Origin: Acuticoccus sp965213555
GTDB lineage: Bacteria; Pseudomonadota; Alphaproteobacteria; Rhizobiales; Amorphaceae
Assembly: GCF_965213555.1 (NCBI RefSeq)
Contig: NZ_OZ243890.1
Span: forward strand, 3,534,001 to 3,598,000
Direction of reading: 5' to 3'
DNA length: 64,000 bases
The position numbers and the translations under genes were made by a program. Below are positions 9,984 through 18,696 of this stretch, piece after piece; within the stretch, counting starts at the first letter, position 1; each line of letters opens with the position of its first letter. The notes beneath the pieces are model-generated. The model searched no databases. It was not told where the DNA came from and saw nothing but the letters and a program-made list of their open reading frames with translations.

Positions 9984-10703
9984 TCACAGGACCTGCTCCA
10001 GCACGTGCCCGATGGCGAACGCCGCGCCTGCTGCGGCGAGGCCCACCGCGGCCGTCTCCAGGCCCGACCAGAAGAAGTGCCGGGTCGACCAGCGGCTCTT
10101 CGCCGAGCCGATGGCGAAGAAGGTCAGCGCAGTGAGGAGCGTCGCGCTCGTCGCTGCGGCCGGCATCCCGACGAGGAACGGCAGAAGCGGGACCGCACCG
10201 CACGCGACGAACGCGGCGAACGTCGCGAGCGCGGCCTTGAGCGGCGAGGCGATCACCGAGCTCCGACCGAACTCCTCGGCGAGCATGGTGTCGATCCACA
10301 CCTCACGGCGCTGGGTGAGGAGCCCGACGATGTCGTCGAGGTCGCTGCCGCGGTAGCCCTTGTTGCGGTAGATCTCGCGGACCTCCGCCCGCTCGCCGGA
10401 CGGGTCAGCACGGATGTGCCGCTCCTCCATGGCGCGCAGACGGCGGTAGTCCTCGACCTCCGCCTTGGTCCCGGAGTAGTTCGCGGCCGCCATCGACAGC
10501 CCGTCGGCGACGATGTTGGCGATCCCGAGGATGATGACGATGCGCGTGGGCAGATCCGCGCCGATCGCCCCGGCGACGATGGCGAAGGTGGTGATCGTCC
10601 CGTCGATGCCGCCGTAGATGACGTCCTTGAGGTAGGACACCTTCGGCCCGTGCGCGAGCCGATGGCGGATCGCCTCGGGGCTGTGGCTGTGCTCAAGTCT
10701 CAT
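9984..10703 (-). CDS. VIT1/CCC1-family iron/manganese transporter
   Basis: A 239-residue membrane protein of the VIT1/CCC1 family, whose members move Fe(II) or Mn(II) across membranes. The diagnostic first helix is V-I-Y-G-G-I-D-G-T-I-T-T-F-A-I-V-A-G near residue 24. It is followed by A-N-I-V-A-D-G-L-S-M-A-A, a charged cytoplasmic segment (about 80-145, rich in Glu and Arg, probably metal-binding), and a C-terminal group of helices. I chose the ATG at 10703 over longer in-frame starts because homology begins at once there; an ATG at 10730 would add nine residues. It is divergent from the capsule-export-like genes and has no obvious partner. Confidence 0.88.
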   Translation of the reverse strand: MRLEHSHSPEAIRHRLAHGPKVSYLKDVIYGGIDGTITTFAIVAGAIGADLPTRIVIILGIANIVADGLSMAAANYSGTKAEVEDYRRLRAMEERHIRADPSGERAEVREIYRNKGYRGSDLDDIVGLLTQRREVWIDTMLAEEFGRSSVIASPLKAALATFAAFVACGAVPLLPFLVGMPAAATSATLLTALTFFAIGSAKSRWSTRHFFWSGLETAAVGLAAAGAAFAIGHVLEQVL

Positions 10704-10949
10704 CGCGCACCACGTCGCATGCTGACCCATGTGGCGCACGAGGCTGCAGCCCTCGAGCACCTTGCCGACGACGCGTACCTCGCGTGCGGGCGTTCCCCGT
10801 GCTAACGTCGCGCTATAGCGCGGCGGCACGCGCGACGCATCGTCCGGCGGGCGCAATGGCCCATGGCGCCCCGCAGCCGGGCCCCCCGCGAGCGACGACC
10901 GTCGCATTGGGGAAGCCGGTAGTTTGGGAAAGACCGAGTTCAGTACGGC

Positions 10950-11798
10950 ATGGCTTCGAACATCGTCTCCTTCGAGGACGCCGTCCGCGGGCGCGGCGCT
11001 GGACGGCCGCTGGTCATCACCGAGGCCGAGTTGCGCGCCGCCCAGAAGACGGTGGACCTGCGCGACTGTCACGTCGCGTTCGACCGCTGCTCGGTGGAGG
11101 TGAAGACCAACACGCGCCGCTTCACGCTGTTCAACGACCTCTCGGCCACCTTCCCGCGCGGCCGTCGCATGGTGATCCTAGGCCACAAGGGATCGGGCAA
11201 GACGACGATCGTCGAGATGATGATGCGCAAGCGTCAGACCGTCGGCGGCCGCATCCTCGTCAACTCGCGCTTGTCCTGGCCAGTAGGAAGCACCAGCTAC
11301 TTCGACAGCAAGTTGACGCTGAGGCAGAACCTCGTCTTCCTCGGACGCGTGCTCGGCGTCGATCCCGGGAAGCTGTTCCGCGCATCCTGCGACATTTGTG
11401 GGTTCAACGAGCGTCAGCTGAGGGAGAAGATGCGGGCGATCCCGACGCCGATGCGGCGGCGGATCGGCGTCCTCGTGGTGCTCGCCGCGGACTTCGACTG
11501 CCACCTCCTCGACGGGCCCCCGAAGAGCGCGCAGTACGGGTTGACCAACGTCGATCTGGGGGCGGTGGCCGCCGCGCTCCTCGACCGGGACTACGTGATG
11601 ACGCTGACCGACGCGAGGCAGGTTCCCGAAGGCTGCGATCTTGCCTACCTGCTCTACGACGGCCGCCTTTACATGTTCGATGACGTTGCCACGGCGGTGA
11701 AGGTCTACGAGGAGCTGCCGGTCCCCGAAGTGCCGGACATCACTCCGACGCCGGACGACGATGAGGACGAGGACGATTCCGTCGAGGAGGTCTTTTGA
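10950..11798 (+). CDS. KpsT-like capsule-export ABC ATPase with degenerate catalytic motifs
   Basis: A 282-residue protein matching the KpsT/CtrD branch of ABC-2 ATPases, which normally energise capsular polysaccharide export with a KpsM permease. The Walker A loop is intact (G-H-K-G-S-G-K-T, 78-85). Where KpsT has the signature Y-S-S-G-M, this protein has I-P-T-P-M. Walker B reads C-H-L-L-D-G-P-P, lacking the catalytic Glu, and the switch His is replaced in M-T-L-T-D-A. The C terminus is an acidic tail (P-D-D-D-E-D-E-D-D). It may bind but not hydrolyse ATP efficiently. No KpsM gene is adjacent; the KpsE-like gene follows after 37 bases. The first 40 residues are an extra N-terminal region before the ABC fold. 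Confidence 0.75.
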   Translation: MASNIVSFEDAVRGRGAGRPLVITEAELRAAQKTVDLRDCHVAFDRCSVEVKTNTRRFTLFNDLSATFPRGRRMVILGHKGSGKTTIVEMMMRKRQTVGGRILVNSRLSWPVGSTSYFDSKLTLRQNLVFLGRVLGVDPGKLFRASCDICGFNERQLREKMRAIPTPMRRRIGVLVVLAADFDCHLLDGPPKSAQYGLTNVDLGAVAAALLDRDYVMTLTDARQVPEGCDLAYLLYDGRLYMFDDVATAVKVYEELPVPEVPDITPTPDDDEDEDDSVEEVF

Positions 11799-11835
11799 GG
11801 GATGACCGGCAAGGCATGACAGGGACCTGCAAGGC

Positions 11836-13167
11836 ATGACGGAGAAGACGCTGGTGCCGGTGCCCGACGGTGATGAGCGCCGCCCCGCGACGCGCAACAA
11901 GCGGCTGGAGCGGCGGCAAAAGGCGCTCGCCGAGCGCAAGGCGACGGCGGCCGCCGTCCCAGCGCACGACCGTGACGCCTTGCCCGTCGAGGTGCCAGCC
12001 CCGCGCAACGACGCGTTTGTGCTGCCGCCACGCGCGCAGCTCACCAAGTCCGCCTCGATGTTCGGGCAGCTCGTCAAGGCCTCGCTCTTCCTATGCGTCG
12101 TCCTGCCCACCTTCCTGACGGTCCTGTTCTACGCCGCGATGGCGAGCCCGCAGTTCGCCACCGAGAGCAAGTTCGCGGTGCGCGGCTCCTCCTCGTCGAC
12201 GGGCGCGATGGACATGGGCGGGCTGTTCTCGGCGGCCGGTGGATCCGTCGACTCGGAGATCGCCGACAGCTTCATCCTGCAGGAGTTCATCGGCTCGCGC
12301 GCGATGGTCGAGGTCCTCGTCGCCGAGGCGAACTTCCTGGAGATCTACAGCCGGCCGTCCGCCGACTTCTATTACCGGCTCGACCCGTCGCTGCCGGTCG
12401 AGAAGCTCGTCGACTACTGGCGCATGATGAGCGAGGCCGAGTACGACACCGATACCGGCATCATCACGCTGATCGTGCGTGCGTTCCGCCCGCGCGATGC
12501 GGAGGTGATCACGGCCAAGGTGATCGAGCAGTCCGAGGAGCTGGTCAACGAGCTTTCGCGCCGCTCGCGCGAGGATAGCCTCGCCAGCGCCCGTCGCGAG
12601 GTGGAGCTCGCCGAGGCGCGCTACGGCGACAGCCGCAAGGCGGTCGCCGCCTACCGTGGCGACGAGCGGGAGATCGACCCCACCGCCGTCGCTAAGGCAC
12701 GCCAGGGCGTGGTGAGCGGGCTCGAGGCTGAGGTCGCCACGCTCCAGTCCCAGCTCACCGCCCTTCGCGCCACGATGAGCGAAAACTCCCCACGCGTCGT
12801 CTACGTAAGCAACCAGATCGATGCGCTGCAGCGCCAGATCGCCGCCGAGCGGCTGCGCGTCGCCGCCTCGGAGGACGGCAGCGACCAGGCCATCCTCACC
12901 GACCGCCTGTCGCGCTACGAGGAGCTCGTCGCCGAGCAGCAGTTCGCCGAGCAGTCGTACCTGTCCTCCATGGAGACGATGGAGATGGCGCGCATGGAGG
13001 CGATGAAGCAGCAGCGCTACCTTGCGGTCTTCGTGCGCGGCTCGGCGCCGGAGCGCGCCACCTACCCCGATGCGCTGCGCTGGACCTTGGTGCTGCTCAT
13101 CTCGCTGGTCCTCGTCTGGGGCCTCATCACCGTCGTCTGCGCCGCGGTGCGCGACCGCGTGGTCTGA
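11836..13167 (+). CDS. KpsE/CtrB-like capsule export inner-membrane protein
   Basis: A 443-residue polysaccharide co-polymerase/export protein of the KpsE/BexC/CtrB type. It has a basic cytoplasmic N terminus (residues 1-75), a first membrane helix at about 82-103, and a periplasmic domain beginning with Y-A-A-M-A-S-P-Q-F-A-T-E-S-K-F-A-V-R. A long coiled coil at roughly 225-375 is rich in Glu, Ala and Arg with a heptad pattern, and a second membrane helix lies near 418-438. These proteins bridge the inner-membrane exporter and the outer-membrane channel. It probably forms an operon with the upstream KpsT-like gene and the downstream Wza/KpsD-like lipoprotein gene. Confidence 0.88.
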   Translation: MTEKTLVPVPDGDERRPATRNKRLERRQKALAERKATAAAVPAHDRDALPVEVPAPRNDAFVLPPRAQLTKSASMFGQLVKASLFLCVVLPTFLTVLFYAAMASPQFATESKFAVRGSSSSTGAMDMGGLFSAAGGSVDSEIADSFILQEFIGSRAMVEVLVAEANFLEIYSRPSADFYYRLDPSLPVEKLVDYWRMMSEAEYDTDTGIITLIVRAFRPRDAEVITAKVIEQSEELVNELSRRSREDSLASARREVELAEARYGDSRKAVAAYRGDEREIDPTAVAKARQGVVSGLEAEVATLQSQLTALRATMSENSPRVVYVSNQIDALQRQIAAERLRVAASEDGSDQAILTDRLSRYEELVAEQQFAEQSYLSSMETMEMARMEAMKQQRYLAVFVRGSAPERATYPDALRWTLVLLISLVLVWGLITVVCAAVRDRVV

Positions 13168-13317
13168 GGCTGCGGCGCCGCGCACGGCCGTCGCTCGGTT
13201 GTTGCACCACGGCAACGCACGACCGAACGTTTGCTCCGCTTCGGCCAAAGCCGCTGCCTGTGGCGGCCGGTGATGGTAAGGCTCCGGTGTGTCGTCGCGT
13301 CACCGGGGTCGTAATTG

Positions 13318-14457
13318 ATGCGCTTGAAGTGGCTGGCCATCGCATTCGCCGCGGCCCTGACGGGCTGCGGAGCGGTGCCGTCGAACGGGCCCTCGGCGCT
13401 CGCCATCGCCTCGACGAACCCCGAGGGGGGCGTTCCGAAGACTTACGTCGTCGTCCGGCTCGACGAGCGGGCGGTGAACGTCGCCGGGCAGTACCGGCCG
13501 CCGAGCTTCTCCTCCTTCTTTACGGTTCAGTCGGGCGTACCCAACCTGCTGCTCGCCGTCGGCGACAGGATCCAGGTCAACATCTTCGAGGCTGGCGCGG
13601 ACGGCCTGTTCTCATCCAGCACCGCGAAGGCGACGCAGATCACCTCGGTGGTCGACGCGCAGGGCGAGGTGTTCGTGCCCTACGTCGGACCTGTTCAGGC
13701 GGCCGGCCGTTCCCCGTCGACGCTGCGCCGCATCATCGAGGAGGCGCTGGAGGACAAGGCGATCCAGCCGCAGGTCCAGGTCCTCGTCGACGAAAGCCTC
13801 GCCAACTCCGTCACCGTGCTCGGCTCGGTCGGCGCCCCGGGCAACCTGCCGATCTCGGCCGCGGGCGTGCGCGTCCTCGACCTCATCGCCGCCGCCGGCG
13901 GTTCGACGACCCCGACCTGGCAGACCCGCGTCATCCTGCGCCGCGACGGCAAGGTGGCGAGCGCGAACCTCGAGGACCTGTTCGACAACCCCGAGGACAA
14001 CGTGCCGATCCAGCCGGGCGACACCGTCCTCGTCACCGACGTCGCGCGCACCTTCACCGTGTACGGCGCGACGACCGCGAAGGCGGAGATCGCGTTCGAG
14101 CAGCGCCGGGTCACCCTCGCGGAGGGCATCGCGAAGGCAGGCGGCCTCGACGACGCGGTCGCCGACCCGCGCGGCGTCTTCCTGTTCCGCTTCGAGCCCG
14201 ACCACATCGCCAAGACGCTCGATGAGCGGGCGGGCGTCGCGTTGGACGGCTCGATGGTGCCGGTGGTCTACAGGTTGAACCTTGAGGACCCCGAGAGCTT
14301 CTTCATCATGCAGACGTTCGACCTGCGCGACGAGGACCTCATCTACGTCGCCAACCACCCGTCGGTTGAGTTCAACAAGTTCCTGCGCATCATCGAGCCC
14401 TTGGTCCAGCAGGCCATCACCGGGCTGACGCTGACCCAAAGGTTCGGCAGGGACTGA
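13318..14457 (+). CDS. Wza/KpsD-like polysaccharide export outer-membrane lipoprotein
   Basis: A 379-residue lipoprotein of the polysaccharide export family. The signal peptide ends in a lipobox L-T-G-C with acylated Cys at 17. The Poly_export domain follows (V-G-D-R-I-Q-V-N-I-F-E near residue 82), then SLBB-like domains containing V-T-V-L-G-S-V-G-A-P-G-N and the repeat-like Q-P-G-D-T-V-L-V-T-D. The C terminus lacks a clear amphipathic helix like that of Wza. The ATG at 13318 is preferred to an adjacent TTG at 13315. It lies 150 bases after the KpsE-like gene and would form the outer-membrane channel of the same exporter. No glycosyltransferase or capsule synthesis gene is nearby, so the exported glycan is unknown. 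Confidence 0.88.
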   Translation: MRLKWLAIAFAAALTGCGAVPSNGPSALAIASTNPEGGVPKTYVVVRLDERAVNVAGQYRPPSFSSFFTVQSGVPNLLLAVGDRIQVNIFEAGADGLFSSSTAKATQITSVVDAQGEVFVPYVGPVQAAGRSPSTLRRIIEEALEDKAIQPQVQVLVDESLANSVTVLGSVGAPGNLPISAAGVRVLDLIAAAGGSTTPTWQTRVILRRDGKVASANLEDLFDNPEDNVPIQPGDTVLVTDVARTFTVYGATTAKAEIAFEQRRVTLAEGIAKAGGLDDAVADPRGVFLFRFEPDHIAKTLDERAGVALDGSMVPVVYRLNLEDPESFFIMQTFDLRDEDLIYVANHPSVEFNKFLRIIEPLVQQAITGLTLTQRFGRD

Positions 14458-14464
14458 ACGGCGC

Positions 14465-14486
14465 ACCGATCTTTCCAACGATCGGT
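14465..14486 (+). terminator. Hairpin after the Wza/KpsD-like gene
   Basis: A perfect 7-bp stem (ACCGATC paired with GATCGGT) with an 8-base loop lies 8 bases past the stop of the export lipoprotein gene. There is no T-run, so it is at best a weak or factor-assisted terminator separating the export genes from the TRAP operon. Confidence 0.35.
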
Positions 14487-14600
14487 CCGGACGGGCCTCA
14501 CTCCGCACGCACGCGAAAGCGAGACGACCGGGTACGCGGACCCAGCATCGAACTGTCAGGATGACGCGAAGGACCGCACCACCTGACGCACCGAGGCTCT

Positions 14601-15578
14601 ATGCGAAGGCTCATTTTCCTCCTTGTCGCGTTCCTCCCCTTCGGCCCGGCCGTGGCCGCGGACGTCAACATCCGCTTCCCCGTCGAGTACAACCTCGACA
14701 TCGCCCCGGGCATCGCGAACCAGGAGTTCGAGCGCATCGTCGAGGAGCGTTCCGAGGGACGCATCGAGGTCACGCTCTACCCCAGCGGCAACCTCTATCG
14801 CGGCCTCGACCTCGTGCAGGCGATCCTTCGCGGCGACGCGGAGATGTCGACGCTGATCTCCGCCTACTGGACGGCGGTGGTGCCGAACCTCGCCGCGCTC
14901 GAGCTGCCCTACGCCTTTCCGACCCAGGACGCGTTCTACGCCGCCATCGACAGCGAGGGCTTCGTCGAAATGGCGTACGCGGGACTGGAGGAGAAGGGCG
15001 GCCGCGTCATCGCGATCCTGCCCTACGACTACCTCGTCCCTGGCACGCTGACGATGCCGCTGCGAACCCCAGGGGACATGGCCGGGCTCAAGATGCGCGG
15101 CCTCGGCAGGGTCAACCTCGACATGCTGCAGACCTACGGGGCGACGCCGGTGTCGATCAACTTCGTCGAGCTTTCGGCGGCGCTGCAGCAGGGGGTGATC
15201 GACGGGCTGAACGTCCCCATCGACGCCTTTACAAGCTACAAGTGGCACGAAAGCGTCCGGCAGGTGAACTACGCGACGTACTACATCGCGTACTATCCGT
15301 GGGTGGTGAACGCGGCGTGGTGGGACGGCCTCGCGGAGGAGGACCGGACCCTTCTGCGGGAGGCCGCGGAGGAGGTAGCGCTGAACCACCGCGAGCGCGC
15401 GCGGAGCGTTCGGGAGGACGCCATCGCCGCGCTGCGCGAGGAGGGCGTCGACGTCCACATCCAGACCTCGGAGGAGCGCCGGGCCTGGCGCGAGGCGGCG
15501 CAGCCGGTGTGGGACCGCGTCGCCGCCACGGTGCCGGACGAGCTGATGCAGGTCATCGAGGCCCACGCCCAGGAGTGA
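14601..15578 (+). CDS. dctP: TRAP transporter solute-binding protein
   Basis: A 325-residue periplasmic binding protein of the DctP family with a cleavable signal peptide (hydrophobic to about residue 19, cleavage near A-V-A-A). Family landmarks are Y-P-S-G-N-L near residue 61, the conserved R-G-L-G-R segment near 171 where an Arg usually contacts a carboxylate ligand, and Q-Q-G-V-I-D-G near 199. It captures a substrate, probably an organic acid, and delivers it to the DctQ/DctM membrane pair encoded immediately downstream. The substrate cannot be read from sequence. The dctQ start lies two bases past the stop, so the three genes form one operon. Confidence 0.93.
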   Translation: MRRLIFLLVAFLPFGPAVAADVNIRFPVEYNLDIAPGIANQEFERIVEERSEGRIEVTLYPSGNLYRGLDLVQAILRGDAEMSTLISAYWTAVVPNLAALELPYAFPTQDAFYAAIDSEGFVEMAYAGLEEKGGRVIAILPYDYLVPGTLTMPLRTPGDMAGLKMRGLGRVNLDMLQTYGATPVSINFVELSAALQQGVIDGLNVPIDAFTSYKWHESVRQVNYATYYIAYYPWVVNAAWWDGLAEEDRTLLREAAEEVALNHRERARSVREDAIAALREEGVDVHIQTSEERRAWREAAQPVWDRVAATVPDELMQVIEAHAQE

Positions 15579-15580
15579 GG

Positions 15581-16069
15581 GTGCTGCAAGGGACGGCGCG
15601 GGCGCTGGCGATCCTCGAGGATGCCGCGCTCGCCGCGGTGCTCGCGGCGATGTTCGGCCTGGTCACGATCGAGATCGCGACACGTGGCCTGCTCGGCGTG
15701 TCGAACCTCTACAGCGAGGAGCTCTCGCGCATCCTCCTCATCGCGATGGCCTACCTCGGAGTCGCCGTCGCGACGCGGGAGCGCGCGCACATTCGGGTCG
15801 ACGTCGTGGTGGCCCTCTTGCCAGCGAAGGCGCGCCCGGCGCTCGATGCGATCGCTGACGCCTGCGCGCTGATCTTCTGCGGCTTCGCGGTGTGGCTCGG
15901 CATCGGCCTCGTCGAGCAGACGCGGTTCTACGGCCTCACGTTCACGCACTCGACCCTGCCGTTCCCGGTCTGGGTGGCGCAGACGAGCGTTCCCATCGCG
16001 TTCGCGATCACCGGGCTGCACCTCGCGGCCCGCCTCGTGGTGCAGCTCGCTCGCCTCGCCGGCCGCTGA
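15581..16069 (+). CDS. dctQ: TRAP transporter small membrane subunit
   Basis: A 162-residue protein with four predicted membrane helices, the small subunit of a tripartite ATP-independent periplasmic transporter. Typical DctQ features are the E-E-L-S-R-I-L-L-I segment after helix 1 and R-E-R-A-H-I-R-V-D-V in the loop before helix 3. Start is a GTG at 15581, two bases after the dctP stop, with AGGAG (15571-15575) embedded in the end of dctP as its ribosome binding site. An open frame extends upstream through dctP, but that part is a shadow. dctM follows after one base. Confidence 0.92.
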   Translation: MLQGTARALAILEDAALAAVLAAMFGLVTIEIATRGLLGVSNLYSEELSRILLIAMAYLGVAVATRERAHIRVDVVVALLPAKARPALDAIADACALIFCGFAVWLGIGLVEQTRFYGLTFTHSTLPFPVWVAQTSVPIAFAITGLHLAARLVVQLARLAGR

Positions 16070-16070
16070 C

Positions 16071-17336
16071 GTGGAGGCGCTCCTGATCGTCCTCGCGCTG
16101 GGGCTCCTCGCGCTCGGCGTCCCGGTCGGCTTCGCGCTGTGGATCACCGGGCTCGTCGCCGTCCTCGTCTTCGGCATGACCTCCCTGACCCAGGTCGCTT
16201 CCTCGCTTTACAGCGCCCTCGACAGCTTCGTCCTGCTCGCGATCCCGTTCTTCGTCCTCGCCGGCAACATCATGCTGCGCGCGCGCATGGCGCACCACCT
16301 GTTCGCCTTCTCCCAACGGCTCGTGGGGCGCGTCGCCGGCGGGACGGCGCTCGGCGCGACGGTCGCCTCGGCCCTGTTCGGCGCGATGACGGGGTCCTCC
16401 GTCGCCTCCGCCGCAGCCCTCGGCCGCGTCGTCATCCCCGCCATGGACGAGCTCGGGTACCCGAAGCCGTTCGCAGCGGGCCTCATGGCGGCGGGGGGGA
16501 CGCTCGGCATCCTCATCCCACCGAGCGTCCTCCTCATCATCTACGCCGAGATGGCTCGGCAGTCGGTGCGGAGCCTGTTCATCGCCGGCGTGCTGCCCGG
16601 GATCGTGACCGCCGCGGCCATCGGTGTCGTCGGCCTCATCATCGCGCGACGACGGGGCTACGGCCTCACCGCTGAGCCGTTCTCGGGGCGCGCCCTCCTT
16701 GCCGCGACGGTCCGGGCAACGCCCGCGATCTTGATGCCGGTGATCGTGCTCGGCGGCATCTACTCCGGCCTCTTCACGCCGACCGAGGCTGCGGCGGTGT
16801 CGGTGCTCTACGGGCTCCTCGTCGGCCTCCTCGTCTACCGCACGCTGCCCCCCTCTGCGCTGTTCGCGATCCTCGTGGAGAGCGCGCGCTCGACGGCTGC
16901 CATCCTGTTCATCCTGTCGGGGGCGCTGTTCATCGGCATGATCGCGAACCTTGCGGGGCTGCCGGCCGCCGTCGTGGATGCGGTGAGTGGCCTCGGCCTC
17001 GGCCCGGTCGGCTTCCTCCTCCTCGTCAACGTCGTCCTCCTCGCGCTCGGCTGCTTCCTCGACGGGTTCACGCTCCTCACGATCCTGACGCCGCTGCTGA
17101 TCCCGACCGTGCGCGAGCTCGGCATCGACCCCATCCACTTCGCCATCGTGCTGACGCTCAACATCGAGATCGCTGCGGTGACGCCGCCGGTGGGGCTGAA
17201 CCTCTTCGTCCTGTCCAGCGTCACCGACGTGCCGATCGGCGACATCGTGCGCGGCGTCGCCCCGTTCGTCGCGACGCTCGTCGCCGTGCTCCTCCTGGTC
17301 ACGCTCGTGCCCGGACTTTCGACCGTGCTGGTCTGA
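16071..17336 (+). CDS. dctM: TRAP transporter large membrane subunit
   Basis: A 421-residue, about 12-helix protein, the sodium-coupled translocating subunit of the TRAP transporter. It shows conserved DctM segments including L-A-I-P-F-F-V-L-A-G-N-I near residue 58, T-G-S-S-V-A-S-A-A-A-L-G near 108, and I-P-P-S-V-L-L-I-I-Y near 146. Near the C terminus are G-C-F-L-D-G-F-T and T-P-P-V-G-L-N-L-F. Start is a GTG at 16071, one base past the dctQ stop. The end lies just before a palindromic repeat and an IS3 element; nothing else appears to belong to the operon. Confidence 0.95.
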   Translation: MEALLIVLALGLLALGVPVGFALWITGLVAVLVFGMTSLTQVASSLYSALDSFVLLAIPFFVLAGNIMLRARMAHHLFAFSQRLVGRVAGGTALGATVASALFGAMTGSSVASAAALGRVVIPAMDELGYPKPFAAGLMAAGGTLGILIPPSVLLIIYAEMARQSVRSLFIAGVLPGIVTAAAIGVVGLIIARRRGYGLTAEPFSGRALLAATVRATPAILMPVIVLGGIYSGLFTPTEAAAVSVLYGLLVGLLVYRTLPPSALFAILVESARSTAAILFILSGALFIGMIANLAGLPAAVVDAVSGLGLGPVGFLLLVNVVLLALGCFLDGFTLLTILTPLLIPTVRELGIDPIHFAIVLTLNIEIAAVTPPVGLNLFVLSSVTDVPIGDIVRGVAPFVATLVAVLLLVTLVPGLSTVLV

Positions 17337-17350
17337 TCGCGCCGGGCCGC

Positions 17351-17445
17351 TAGGGCATCCTGGGTCTGGTTGGACCCAGATCAGATGCGCTAGCGCGTTG
17401 GTTGGGAGCGGTCTTTCCGGTTGGGGGGTCCCACCTAACCGCAAG
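17351..17445. repeat. Palindromic repeat, left copy, cut by the IS
   Basis: A 95-base element closely similar to 18697-18800. It begins TAGGGCATCCTGGGTCT and has two dyads: GGGTC/GACCC inside an imperfect AGGGCATC/GATGCGCT stem, then a second stem ending CCACCTAACC. Its expected outer right arm is missing: the sequence passes into the IS end at 17446. This suggests the IS inserted into it or that an adjacent deletion occurred. Confidence 0.75.
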
Positions 17446-17508
17446 TGACGTTGCCCCCGGCGCCTGATCCAGGGCGAAGTGGAGTTCGGCCCAGAGAGGA
17501 CCGAACGC

Positions 17509-17775
17509 ATGAAGCGCAGCAGGTTCACGCAAGAGCGGATCATCGGCGTGCTGAAGGAGCGTGCGGCGGGAGCGAAGGTCGCCGAGTCGTGCCGCAGTCA
17601 CGGCATGAGCGATGCGACGTTCGACGCCTGGAAGTCGAAGTACGGCGGGATGGACGTGAGCGAGGCGAAGCGGCTGCGCGGGCTCGCGGAGGAGAACGCG
17701 AAGCTGAAGCGGCTGCTCGCCGAAGCGATGCTCGACAACTCGGCGCTGAAGGATCTCTTGGGAAAAAGATGGTGA
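17509..17775 (+). CDS. IS3-family transposase OrfA
   Basis: An 88-residue helix-turn-helix protein from the ATG at 17509 (M-K-R-S-R-F-T-Q-E-R-I-I), with a longer in-frame start possible at 17479. The N-terminal half matches the transposase HTH_Tnp_1 fold that recognises the IS ends. The C-terminal half (L-A-E-E-N-A-K-L-K-R-L-L) is a leucine-zipper-like coil used for multimerisation. It ends L-G-K-R-W, with the stop overlapping the beginning of orfB. In the family a -1 slip on the A-run just before the stop produces the OrfAB fusion, the active transposase. Confidence 0.9.
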   Translation: MKRSRFTQERIIGVLKERAAGAKVAESCRSHGMSDATFDAWKSKYGGMDVSEAKRLRGLAEENAKLKRLLAEAMLDNSALKDLLGKRW

Positions 17776-18678
17776 CGCCCGCTGCGAAGCGAGAGGCTGT
17801 CGCGCATCATCGAGCGACGTTCAAGATGAGCGAGCGGCGGGCGTGCACGGTGGTGGGCGCGAGCCGGATGACGGTCCGTTACCGTTCGGTGCGGCGGCCC
17901 GACGGTCAGCTGCGCGAACGGTTGAGAGCGCTGGCGCACGAGCGACGGCGGTTCGGCTATCGGCGGCTGCACGTGCTGCTGCGGCGCGAAGGCTATGCCT
18001 TGAACCACAAGCGCCTCTTCCGGCTCTACCGCGAGGAACGCCTCACGGTGCGCAAGCGCGGCGGCCGCAAGAGGGCAGTCGGGACGCGAGCCCCGCTCGC
18101 CGTGCCGCTCCGGCCGAACGAGCGCTGGTCGCTCGACTTTGTGTCCGACCAGCTCGCCTGCGGCAGGCGCCTGCGCATCCTGACCGTCGTCGACGATCGC
18201 GCCCGCGAGGTGCCTGGCGCTGGTCGCCGACACCTCGCTTTCCGGCGTGCGGGTTGCCCGCGAGCTCGACCGGCTCGTTGCCGAACGCGGCCGGCCGACG
18301 ACGATCGTCAGCGACAACGGCACCGAGCTGACCGCGAACGCGATCCTCTCACGGGCCGACGAGCGTCGGGTCGCCTGGCACTCCATTGCGCCCGGAAAGC
18401 CGATCCAGAACGCCTTCATCGAAAGCTTCAACGGCCGCCTGCAAGACGAGCTCTTGAACGAGGGCCTGTTCCGCTCGCTCCCCCATGCCCGTGCTGTGCT
18501 GGCTGCATGGCGCGCCGACTACAACACGACGCGGCCGCATTCGCGTCTCGGCTGGCTCACCCCGAACGACTACGCCGCAGCAATCCTGCGCCCGCGTCGC
18601 TCTCACGACCTGTCCAACCTCGACAGGTTTGCCCCGCCTACCGACGTTAACCGCCGAATTCCAGGCGCCGCTGGATAG
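17769..18678 (+). pseudogene. IS3-family transposase OrfB, frameshifted
   Basis: The integrase-fold catalytic part of the IS3 transposase. From the ATG at 17769 it reads R-R-F-G-Y-R-R-L-H-V-L-L and then W-S-L-D-F-V-S-D-Q-L (first catalytic Asp). After R-I-L-T-V-V-D-D-R-A-R-E the frame turns to nonsense. Dropping one G of the GG at 18209-18210 restores C-L-A-L-V-A-D-T-S-L-S-G-V, then I-V-S-D-N-G-T-E (second Asp), I-E-S-F-N-G-R-L-Q-D-E-L (catalytic Glu) and a normal C terminus to 18678. So the DDE triad is present but split between two frames by a one-base insertion. It is either a genuine inactivating mutation or a sequencing error. Confidence 0.88.
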
Positions 18679-18696
18679 AAGTTGGGGGCAACGTCA

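Larger units (their letters stand above)
17446..18696 (+). mobile_element. IS3-family insertion sequence
   Basis: A 1251-base element with terminal inverted repeats that begin TGACGTTGCCCCC at both ends (13 bases perfect, then imperfect). It carries the two-gene layout of the IS3 family: a small helix-turn-helix orfA and a DDE transposase orfB in the -1 frame. The junction contains an A-run (GGAAAAAG, 17761-17768) suited to programmed -1 frameshifting. No convincing target duplication flanks it (AAG on the left, TAG on the right). It is bracketed by two copies of a palindromic repeat. orfB has a single-base insertion near 18210, so this copy is probably not autonomous. Confidence 0.9.

Noticed and set aside
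16008..17543. Open frame of 511 codons antisense to dctM
   Set aside because: Low-complexity Arg/Asp/Glu-rich translation with no domain; dctM on the other strand is certain.
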